From positions 5,578,457 to 5,642,456 of the forward strand of contig NZ_KQ976354.1 in NCBI RefSeq assembly GCF_000346485.2: 64,000 bases of DNA, read 5' to 3'. Under the pieces are notes generated by a model. That model did no database searches. It was given only the letters and a program-made list of their open reading frames with translations, and had not been told where the DNA came from. Positions 36,142 to 43,754 of the stretch are shown here, piece after piece. The first letter of the stretch is position 1; every line of letters begins with the position of its first letter. The DNA comes from Scytonema hofmannii PCC 7110 (lineage in GTDB: Bacteria > Cyanobacteriota > Cyanobacteriia > Cyanobacteriales > Nostocaceae). The translations under genes and the position numbers were made by a program.

Positions 36142-39100
36142 TTATTTACCTTTTTTCAAAGTGATTTTGAATTCCGTGCCTTGCTGAGAGTTAATCTCAA
36201 TGCTTCCCCTTAATTGTTTTACTAAACCCTGAATAAGGTTTATACCTAGTGTTTTTGTCTTTTTCTTATCAAATTCTACAGGCAAACCCACTCCATTATC
36301 TTGAACAATCAATATCAAATGATGTTCGTGTTCATATAACTTCACTAGGATTTCCCCCGTTTGTTTGTTGGGAAAAGCGTATTTTAAAGCATTAGAAACG
36401 AGTTCATTGACAATCAAACCACACGGAATAGCGCTTTCTATATCCAAACCCACATCCTCAACTTGAAAATGGAGTTTGATGTGACTTGACCTTATATTAT
36501 ATGAATCAAATAAGTGAGTGACTAAGTCAGGAATGTATTGAGCAAAATTGATGTTGGCCAAATCTTCAGAGCGGTAGAGCTTTTCATGTACCAAAGCAAT
36601 GGAGGCAATACGGTTTTGACTATCGAGTAAAATAGCAGTGGCTTGTGAATCTTGGGTACGTCTACACTGCATCTGTAACAAACTACTGACAATACCTAAA
36701 TTGTTCTTGACGCGATGGTGTATTTCTTTGAGCAATACCTCCTTTTCTCGCAGTGAGGCTTCGATATGTTCGGAAAAACTGCGAAGGGTTAATTCATTTT
36801 GTTGTAACTCGGCATTGAGCCGACTTAACTCAGCTGTACGTTCGGCAACTCGAATTTCTAGCTCTTGTTTGGACTGTTTCAATTTTGCTTCGGCAAGTTT
36901 GCGATCGCCAATATCGCGAAAGAAAATCCCCAGCCCTTCTGTTGATGGATAGGCATGGATTTCCAGCCACACATCATAATCGGGAGGAGAGTAGTAATGC
37001 TCCTCAAAGTGAACGGGTACTTGATGTTCCATTGCATATCGGTATTGAATTTCCAAATTGCTGTTCACCGATGCAGGCCATTCTTCCCAATGGGTTTTTC
37101 CCAGCACTTCACTGCGGGGCTTGTTATTGTTAACTCTTTCTGCGGCGGCATTTTGATAAGTAATCCGCCAATCTCGATCCAGGGCAACAAAAGCATCACT
37201 CATACTTTCCAAAATATGAGATAGCCGTTGAGCAGTTGCCTCTGCTTCCTGTTGTGCTTTTTCAGCTGTAAGACGAAGTGCCTGTTCCTGCAAGGCCGCT
37301 TCTTTGCGGATCTGTGCCGTCTTTAAACTGGCTTCTATCCGTGCCAACAGTTCGCGGGTGGAGAAGGGCTTAGTCAGGTAATCATCTGCTCCTGCTTGCA
37401 GCCCTTCAATGCGCGCCTCCTCACCAGCACGGGCAGACAGAAGGATAATTGGCAGTTCTCGTGTTTGGGGATTTGCCCGCAGTTCTTGCAGCAGTCCAAA
37501 GCCATCTAAGCGAGGCATCATCACGTCTGTCAAAACCAAGTCGGGAAGGTGTTGCCGAATAGCAGTGAGTGCTGCTATGCCATCTTCTACAGCTTCTACT
37601 TCATACTGTTGTTTCAGCAACCGCTTCACGTATTCCCGCATATCAGCATTATCATCCACTACGAGAATGCGAGCTGAAGAGGAGTGGGGGCTAGGGGTCC
37701 CCTCTGGGGTTGGGGGCTGTGGGGGAGTGGGGGCTAGGGGTCCCCTCTGGGGTTGGGGGCTGTAGGGGAGTAATTGTTCATTCCCCCCCTCTCCCTTTCT
37801 CCCCATCTCCCCCTCCTCTTCTTGGGGAAGCCACCGCAGAGCTTCTTCAAGAAAGGGCATAGCTCCCATTGCTGTTGATGCCAAAGTGCGAGCTGCGCTA
37901 ATTCTTTCGCTTGGCAAATGAGCAAATCCTGTAGGAATTGAAACTGTGAAGCAACTGCCCTGTCCCAATTGACTGGTTACACAAACACTACCACCGTGTA
38001 GTTTAACTAACTCCAGAACCAGTGACAAGCCAATGCCCGATCCCTCAAAACTCCGCCCTTGAGCACCTTTAACGCGGTGGAAGCGTTCAAAGAGAAGGGG
38101 AATTTCATCGGGTGGAATGCCAATTCCCGTATCTTCCACTACTAGTTCAACACGGTCGGCAAAACCCCGCAAGCGAACAGTAATTTTTCCAGTGAATGTA
38201 AACTTAAATGCATTTGACAACAGATTCAGCACAATCTTTTCCCACATTTCGCGATCAATATAAATGGCTTCGCGCAAAGGGGGGCAATCCACGACCAAAG
38301 ACATTCCAGTGCGTTCAATTAAGGAGCGAAATGTACTGGCAAGCTCAGCAGTCAATGTTGCTAAATTAGTAGGCTCATATACTGACTGTATTCTTCCAGC
38401 TTCTATGCGGGAAAAATCAAGGAGCGTGTTGACTAGTTTGAGCAAGCGCAGGCTGTTACGCTGTACAATTTCTATGCGATCGCGTTGGGCAGGCGGTAAT
38501 GGATCTGCCGTGTCGGTTAAGGCATCCTCTAAAGGAGCTAACATAAGAGTGAGCGGCGTGCGAAATTCATGGGAAACATTGCTGAAGAAAACGGTTTTGG
38601 CGCGATCTATTTCTGCTAGAGCTTCTGCCCGTTGGCATTCGGCTTCATAGGCACGAGCATCAGCGATCGCTGATGCCACTTGTCCTGCTACCAATTCCAA
38701 AAATCCCTGGTAATCATCGTCAAGAGCGCGACGAGAACTAATACCTGCCACTAGCAATCCCGCAGGACGTTCCTGTCCGGGAGATGCTACAGGTAGAACT
38801 AAAGCAGTGTGGGGGGATTCGTCCCAAAGACCAACCTTTAACTCACCAAACCGCTTGATAACATCTTCAATTCGCTCTACCCCAGAGGTATGAGCCACTT
38901 TTGCCAAAGGCCAACCTGACGATTCCGTTAAATCCGAAAGTTCAATGAAATTTGGACTCGCGGGTGTATTTGGTTCCAAACCTGTGCTTCCTGCTAGATA
39001 CGCGTGCTTCCCTTCAGGGTCTAGTAAATAAAGCAGTGCAAATGGAATGTCAGCTGCATTATTTGCCAGCGTTCTCACTGCAATTTCACAAGCGGCTTCA

Positions 39101-39633
39101 GTAGTTTTCGCTTTACCTGCTTGTGCCGCTAGATCGCGCAAAGTACGGAGCCGTCGCTCGCTCAAAACTTGTTTTGTTGTTTCCATACAGGCACAAAACA
39201 AGCCACCAATTCCGCCCGTCTCATCTCGGATTGGGCTGTAGGAGAAGGTGAAGTAGGTTTCTTCTAAATAACCACTGCGATGCATGAACAGCTGAAAATT
39301 ATCTGACCAGGTTGACTCCCCATGAGTGATGACTCGATCCACCATTGGTCCAATTGCATCCCAAATATCAGGCCAAACTTCAAGTGCAGGGCGACCTAAC
39401 GCTTTTGGATGTTTTGTCAATCCTAGAACGGGGCGGTAAGCATCGTTATAAAGTTTAACCAGATGAGGACCCCAAAAGGTGAACATGGGGTAGCGGGAGT
39501 TTAATAAAATGCTCACTGTGGTACGCAAACTTTGCGGCCACTTTTCTACAGGTCCGAGTGGTGTTTGCGACCAGTCGTGTGATCGCATTAAGGCACACAT
39601 TTCCCCATCGCCTGCAAATAAACTGTCATGCAT
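36142..39633 (-). CDS. large hybrid kinase: PAS-GAF-HisKA-HATPase-receiver-PAS-HisKA_2
   Basis: 1163 residues. A PAS-like domain at about 1-150, GAF at about 160-330, HisKA at about 345-420 (FSNVSHEFRTPLTL), HATPase at about 460-575 (NLLSNAFKFTF, GSGIGLSL), receiver at about 650-770 (VVDDNADM, LTDVMMP, TKPFS), PAS at about 820-930, and a second kinase module, HisKA_2/HATPase, at about 970-1160. Two complete kinase cores in one chain are unusual. The Pro-rich linker at about 620-645 is encoded by a G-rich tandem duplication (37682-37767). The C-terminus duplicates that of the 34120 kinase. Confidence 0.9.
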   Translation of the reverse strand: MHDSLFAGDGEMCALMRSHDWSQTPLGPVEKWPQSLRTTVSILLNSRYPMFTFWGPHLVKLYNDAYRPVLGLTKHPKALGRPALEVWPDIWDAIGPMVDRVITHGESTWSDNFQLFMHRSGYLEETYFTFSYSPIRDETGGIGGLFCACMETTKQVLSERRLRTLRDLAAQAGKAKTTEAACEIAVRTLANNAADIPFALLYLLDPEGKHAYLAGSTGLEPNTPASPNFIELSDLTESSGWPLAKVAHTSGVERIEDVIKRFGELKVGLWDESPHTALVLPVASPGQERPAGLLVAGISSRRALDDDYQGFLELVAGQVASAIADARAYEAECQRAEALAEIDRAKTVFFSNVSHEFRTPLTLMLAPLEDALTDTADPLPPAQRDRIEIVQRNSLRLLKLVNTLLDFSRIEAGRIQSVYEPTNLATLTAELASTFRSLIERTGMSLVVDCPPLREAIYIDREMWEKIVLNLLSNAFKFTFTGKITVRLRGFADRVELVVEDTGIGIPPDEIPLLFERFHRVKGAQGRSFEGSGIGLSLVLELVKLHGGSVCVTSQLGQGSCFTVSIPTGFAHLPSERISAARTLASTAMGAMPFLEEALRWLPQEEEGEMGRKGEGGNEQLLPYSPQPQRGPLAPTPPQPPTPEGTPSPHSSSARILVVDDNADMREYVKRLLKQQYEVEAVEDGIAALTAIRQHLPDLVLTDVMMPRLDGFGLLQELRANPQTRELPIILLSARAGEEARIEGLQAGADDYLTKPFSTRELLARIEASLKTAQIRKEAALQEQALRLTAEKAQQEAEATAQRLSHILESMSDAFVALDRDWRITYQNAAAERVNNNKPRSEVLGKTHWEEWPASVNSNLEIQYRYAMEHQVPVHFEEHYYSPPDYDVWLEIHAYPSTEGLGIFFRDIGDRKLAEAKLKQSKQELEIRVAERTAELSRLNAELQQNELTLRSFSEHIEASLREKEVLLKEIHHRVKNNLGIVSSLLQMQCRRTQDSQATAILLDSQNRIASIALVHEKLYRSEDLANINFAQYIPDLVTHLFDSYNIRSSHIKLHFQVEDVGLDIESAIPCGLIVNELVSNALKYAFPNKQTGEILVKLYEHEHHLILIVQDNGVGLPVEFDKKKTKTLGINLIQGLVKQLRGSIEINSQQGTEFKITLKKGK
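37682..37767. repeat. 43-bp G-rich tandem duplication inside a kinase gene
   Basis: The unit beginning GAGTGGGGGCTAGGGGTCCC starts at 37682 and again at 37725. It encodes the low-complexity linker PQPQRGPLAPTPPQPPTPEG before the receiver domain. The period is not a multiple of three, so the two copies are read in different frames. Confidence 0.75.
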
Positions 39634-39686
39634 ATTGGAACCGAGCCACTGACAAGCTTGTTTTGTTTAAACCCTTTATTGTAACA

Positions 39687-39742
39687 GTGACCAGTGACCA
39701 GTGACCAGTGACCAGTGACCAGTGACCAGTAACCAGTGACCA
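39687..39742. repeat. STRR heptamer GTGACCA x8
   Basis: Eight copies, one with a single change (GTAACCA), 54 bases upstream of the large kinase gene on its 5' side. The same unit is found at 22895-22910 and 63464-63525. Confidence 0.88.
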
Positions 39743-39769
39743 GTAAATTTCCATATTTATATAAGTGGT

Positions 39770-39788
39770 ACGGGCGTCCTCGCCCGTC
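39770..39788. repeat. GC-rich hairpin repeat
   Basis: ACGGGCGTCCTCGCCCGTC is a short hairpin of the same dispersed family as 26347 and 40891. Confidence 0.6.
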
Positions 39789-39866
39789 ATAGGGTACAAA
39801 TTCAAAGCACAATAGCTTGTATCATGAGTATTTTCCTCAATGTGAAGTCATCTACTAGAGCGTTAT

Positions 39867-40847
39867 ATGTTAATTCTCCTTACCTTTGCTCAGAATCACA
39901 TAGATTCATTCACAAGTTGGGATGTAGAGGCTGTACTGAAAAGGATTAATGGTTCTCAAAATATCTGGCTGCGTTGTATTCACTTCCGCGATCGCACTGG
40001 AATCGCCAAAATCATCAAGCACTTTGGACTCAATGCATCCCGTGTTAACATGATTTTCAACTATTCTCCTATAGGAATTGACCAAGACATTGAAGATTGT
40101 TTATTTAACAGCTATGAAATTCTGACTCATGAAATCAATAATCGAGAGTTTGAAGTAGCGCGTGGTAGTATTGTGATTGGAAACAATTTTATCATAACTT
40201 TTGAAATTACCGAAGTCAAAATCTTCAGTCTACTCATTAACAAACTTCAAAAGCCAACTCTAGATATTTCACTTTTGGGAATTGACTACCTTTTTTATCT
40301 CATTTTTAAAGATATTTTAAATAATTACTATACTGTATTTGATTATATTTCGAGTCAACTTGATGATTTAGAAGATGAAGTTTTAGAAAATTCTGGTGAT
40401 GAATCAACGTATCAAAAAATTGCGACGATGAGGCAATCGACTCGTTTTGTCCGTAGGAATTTTCAAAGCATTAAAACACTGCTAGCTATGATAAATGACG
40501 AAGATTTTCAGTGGTTTTCTCAATCAGTGAAAGCATTATTTAATCAAGAATTAATTCATCAAGTTGATAATCTCTGGCAAGAATATCAAGCGCTAAGAGC
40601 CTGGATGTCAGAATTAATGGAAATTCAACGCGATAATATTGCGAGTAAAACCAGCGAACGAATTAATCGCCTCACTCTGCTCTCGAGCATATTTTTACCA
40701 ATTACTTTCATTGTCGGTCTCTATGGTATGAACTTTAAATATATGCCGGAATTAGATCAACCTTTGGCTTATCCTGCTGTTATTACTGTAATGATATTAA
40801 TTGTTATTGGTAGTATTGTATATGCTAAACAACAACGTTGGTTATAA
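39867..40847 (+). CDS. corA: CorA-family divalent cation transporter
   Basis: 326 residues. A cytoplasmic N-terminal domain, a long helix (about 150-260), then two C-terminal membrane segments with the diagnostic loop VGLYGMNFKYMPE (GMN selectivity motif) between them. CorA pentamers import Mg2+ (or Co2+/Ni2+) across the inner membrane. Full length for the family. It stands alone. Confidence 0.9.
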   Translation: MLILLTFAQNHIDSFTSWDVEAVLKRINGSQNIWLRCIHFRDRTGIAKIIKHFGLNASRVNMIFNYSPIGIDQDIEDCLFNSYEILTHEINNREFEVARGSIVIGNNFIITFEITEVKIFSLLINKLQKPTLDISLLGIDYLFYLIFKDILNNYYTVFDYISSQLDDLEDEVLENSGDESTYQKIATMRQSTRFVRRNFQSIKTLLAMINDEDFQWFSQSVKALFNQELIHQVDNLWQEYQALRAWMSELMEIQRDNIASKTSERINRLTLLSSIFLPITFIVGLYGMNFKYMPELDQPLAYPAVITVMILIVIGSIVYAKQQRWL

Positions 40848-40890
40848 GCTGTTGCGCTTTTAATTTGCACAACAGATAATTTGCACAACA

Positions 40891-40912
40891 GCACGGGCGA
40901 GGACGCCCGTGC
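40891..40912. repeat. perfect GC-rich hairpin
   Basis: GCACGGGCG and CGCCCGTGC flank a 4-base loop, 43 bases after the corA stop. It might end the corA transcript but has no U-run; it belongs to the dispersed GGGCGTCC repeat family. Confidence 0.6.
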
Positions 40913-40920
40913 CACTCACA

Positions 40921-41060
40921 GTAACCCCAGATTTCTCACAGTAACCCCAGATTTCTCACAGTAACCCCAGATTTCTCACAGTAACCCCAGATTTCTCACA
41001 GTAACCCTAGATTTCTCACAGTAACCCCAGATTTCTCACAGTAACCCCGGATTTCTCAAA
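40921..41060. repeat. 20-bp tandem repeat x7
   Basis: Seven copies of the unit GTAACCCCAGATTTCTCACA, nearly identical; the last copy has two changes. A short intergenic satellite between corA and the 41298 gene; copy number probably varies between strains. Confidence 0.92.
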
Positions 41061-41297
41061 GTAACGCCTGTCCCACTTATAGTGACGTAGCGAGAGTTGA
41101 TGAATTGTTAAGATTAATTGCTTCAGTTGAATTAACTTGCAAGAGTGAGTGATAAAAACAGTATACTTAGTAAATCACAAAGTTTTACAACAGACATATC
41201 AGAAGCTTCTTGGGTGCATTACTGTAAGCGCAAACATCTACACTTGGGAAAAAACAATCTCCCTAACTCGTAAACAGCAATCCCAGGAATTAATCCC

Positions 41298-41660
41298 ATG
41301 ATTGTTAACACTTTAAATAGTACAATTCCGATTGACACCATTGAGCTTGGTACAAAGGATTTTGAACGGGCGATCGCTAGTTGTCGCAAAGATTGTGAAG
41401 AGGCAGCAGCGCTTGCTGGGTTTCCAAAAGGAGCAGGGTATGATGTTCTGATTGGCTGCATTGCTAAAGCTGTTGATAGCTGGTCGTTTGATGAGTTTCA
41501 GCAGTGGACTGAGAGAGTCGCGGAAAACTATGGCAATGCCAGTGCCAGTGGGGTGACCATTTTGCAGCTTGTAGACCTGGTGAGCTTCTTGATGATCGAA
41601 CCACGGCATCGTGTAATAAGAAGACTGGAACGTGCTGCTTTAGACTCGCAATGCAGCTAA
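41298..41660 (+). CDS. hypothetical protein
   Basis: 120 residues, helical, starting after AGGAATT. Segments DFERAIASCRKDCEEAAALA and FDEFQQWTERVAENYG. No recognised family and no membrane segment. It ends convergent with the FAD monooxygenase gene, 33 bases away. Confidence 0.6.
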   Translation: MIVNTLNSTIPIDTIELGTKDFERAIASCRKDCEEAAALAGFPKGAGYDVLIGCIAKAVDSWSFDEFQQWTERVAENYGNASASGVTILQLVDLVSFLMIEPRHRVIRRLERAALDSQCS

Positions 41661-41693
41661 GTAAGTCAGCAACTCTAGCTGGTTGCTCGTCAA

Positions 41694-42854
41694 CTATCTG
41701 TCGCATTCTTTGTTCAAATTGATATCAGCTCGGTAAGCATGAAAAGACTTGAAACTGTTGCCGATCGCTGAACCCATTGCCTTCATAAAAGTATTGCGAA
41801 GTCCCACAGCTACCGGGTTTTTCAATTCCCCCATCTTACCGGATTGCCTTGATGCAAGAACGATCTCCTTGGTACGTGGAAAACGCTCTGACTCATACTG
41901 TTGAAAAGCAATAATTGGATCTGGTTGTGCTTGCAAGCATTGGGCGACGACATAAGCATCCTCCAAGGCTGTACAAGCGCCCTGTCCCATCGTGGGTAGC
42001 ATGGGGTGAGCAGCGTCACCGAGTAGCGTCACATTTTGCTGACTCCAAGGCTGTTTTATCGGACGATCGTACAAATCAGTGGTCAAAATATTGGCTTCGT
42101 CTGTAGCAGCGATTAATTCAGGAATGGCTCTGAACCAATCCTGATACATTGTCAATAGCTCTTTTTTGCGACCGATACCAGCATCTGGTTGTGCTGGGCA
42201 TGCAGTTGCTGCTGCATACCAATACATTTTTCCAAGCCCAAGCATCATGAAACCAAATCCTTTACCGCGTCCTAAAAATTCCTGAATGTACCCGGGACAG
42301 TATGCACTAGGAATATAATCGGTCAAACCACGCCAGGTCTTAAAATTTCGATAAATGGGAGCCTCGTCGCCTAAAATAGCGGCTCTGACTCGCGAACGCA
42401 ATCCATCTGCGCCGATTAACGCATCCCCTTCAACGCTCAAACCTGAAGCAAAATAGGCACGAACCCAATTTCCCTTGCGCTCAAATCGCTCAAAGGTTTC
42501 TCCCAAAATGAATTTTTCACTCGCTACATTGCACCACAATAGCTGATGCAGTTGTGTACGATGAATTCCGATAACAGGTAACTCAGAGTTATCAAGTGCA
42601 ATATTCACTAACTCAAAGCCACGTTGCGAATTAAATTGATAGTTGGTAATGAAATAACCAACCCGCATCGCTTCTTCCAATAAGCCTAAGTTCTTCAAGA
42701 TATGGGTTGCGTTTGCCCAAAGCGCAATCCCAGCCCCGACTTCTCGTAACTCTTTGGTTCGCTCGCAGACAACAGGTTCAAAACCAGCACGAAGAAGAGC
42801 GAGTGCAGTTGCAGCACCGCCAATTCCACCACCAATGATGATAACTTTTTTCAT
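41694..42854 (-). CDS. FAD-dependent monooxygenase (aromatic-hydroxylase type)
   Basis: 386 residues. N-terminal FAD-binding GGGIGGAATALALLRAG (GxGxxG), central DG motif GADGLRSRVRAA, and the second FAD motif LLGDAAHPMLPTMGQGA. This set defines group A flavoprotein monooxygenases (salicylate-hydroxylase/zeaxanthin-epoxidase-like). It uses NAD(P)H and O2 to hydroxylate a small substrate that cannot be named here. Divergent from a TetR regulator whose operators lie between them, so expression is probably substrate-induced. A second, internally deleted copy lies at 61408-61873. Confidence 0.9.
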   Translation of the reverse strand: MKKVIIIGGGIGGAATALALLRAGFEPVVCERTKELREVGAGIALWANATHILKNLGLLEEAMRVGYFITNYQFNSQRGFELVNIALDNSELPVIGIHRTQLHQLLWCNVASEKFILGETFERFERKGNWVRAYFASGLSVEGDALIGADGLRSRVRAAILGDEAPIYRNFKTWRGLTDYIPSAYCPGYIQEFLGRGKGFGFMMLGLGKMYWYAAATACPAQPDAGIGRKKELLTMYQDWFRAIPELIAATDEANILTTDLYDRPIKQPWSQQNVTLLGDAAHPMLPTMGQGACTALEDAYVVAQCLQAQPDPIIAFQQYESERFPRTKEIVLASRQSGKMGELKNPVAVGLRNTFMKAMGSAIGNSFKSFHAYRADINLNKECDR

Positions 42855-42869
42855 AATTTTTCATTTACC

Positions 42870-42938
42870 GACAGACTTGTCAGTTGGTTAATTTTTATCA
42901 AACAGGTTTTCTGTAGTTTTGTCAACTGACTATTCAGT
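42870..42938. promoter_or_regulatory. two TetR-type operator dyads in the divergent promoter
   Basis: GACAGACTTGTCAG (42870-42883) and ACTGACTATTCAGT (42925-42938) are similar dyads built on GACAG/TGTC and ACTGA/TCAGT half sites. A -10-like TATACT follows at 42949. Both dyads are preserved in the second copy at 61890-61903 and 61945-61958 while spacer bases changed, which supports function. Confidence 0.6.
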
Positions 42939-42985
42939 CGGGAAAAGGTATACTGATTCATAAGTTTTTGAATCCTGTAACAACT

Positions 42986-43630
42986 GTGGCGCGTACAAAA
43001 TCTGAAAAAGTAAAGAATACCAAGCAAGAGAGAGATGCTGAGGCGACTCAATCTGCAATTTTGGCAGCAGCGGAAGAAGAATTTGCCCAACATGGTTTTA
43101 CAGCGGCGCGAACAGAAGCGATCGCAGCCAAAACAGGTGTTGCAAAGTCGATGATTTATTACTACTTCAAAGATAAAGAAGGTTTGTATCAAGAGGTTTT
43201 GGAGCGATCGCATACGGAGCTTTTGCAAACAATTCAGCAATTACAGTTGGAGCATTTGTCTGCTGAAGTCGCGTTGGAAAGATTTTTGAGAGCATTGCTC
43301 GATTGTGTATCGCGTAACCCAAAACTCCCGACTATCATGTTTCATGAAGCAGTGCAAAACCAGGGAAAGTACTACAAACGCAGTAGTTCTGTGAGTATCG
43401 ATACGGCTTTGATCGCAATACTGGAACAAGGGGTGGCTGAGGGGATATTTCGTCCACTCGATCCGTTTCAGTCTGCAATTAATATTATGGGAACCTGCTT
43501 GTTCTATTTTATTGGTGCGGGAAACATTCAGCAAATTCCCCAAGGTAAGCGGCTTTTGAGCAAAGCAATGCTCGAACAACACACCACTGAAGCGATCGCG
43601 CTCATCCTAGCAGGTGTGCGACAATCCTAA
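42986..43630 (+). CDS. TetR-family transcriptional regulator
   Basis: 214 residues from GTG 42986. The HTH is at about 25-70 (ILAAAEEEFAQHGFTAARTE, AKTGVAKSMIYYYFKDKEGL), followed by a ligand-binding domain. It most likely represses the divergent monooxygenase and itself. The TTG at 42968 is a less likely start: the second copy (62007) keeps only the GTG. The two copies are about 95 percent identical. Confidence 0.92.
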   Translation: MARTKSEKVKNTKQERDAEATQSAILAAAEEEFAQHGFTAARTEAIAAKTGVAKSMIYYYFKDKEGLYQEVLERSHTELLQTIQQLQLEHLSAEVALERFLRALLDCVSRNPKLPTIMFHEAVQNQGKYYKRSSSVSIDTALIAILEQGVAEGIFRPLDPFQSAINIMGTCLFYFIGAGNIQQIPQGKRLLSKAMLEQHTTEAIALILAGVRQS

Positions 43631-43754
43631 CTAGTAGTCCACCACACCAACGCCTGCTAGATGATTAAAAAACCACAAAGACGCAAAGAGCGCTAAGGGA
43701 GCGGAAAAAGAGATGCTGCACTTCCATGCTGGGATTTTTTTGAGTGACAGTACT
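43631..43754. other. intergenic DNA with dispersed repeat words
   Basis: Contains ACCACAAAGACGCAAAGAGC, a word common in cyanobacterial intergenic repeats, and a short T-run. No gene. Confidence 0.4.

Noticed and set aside
39588-39812. 74-codon minus-strand frame over the STRR upstream of the large kinase
   Set aside because: Its translation is the heptamer repeat (SLVTGHW units); no independent protein pattern.
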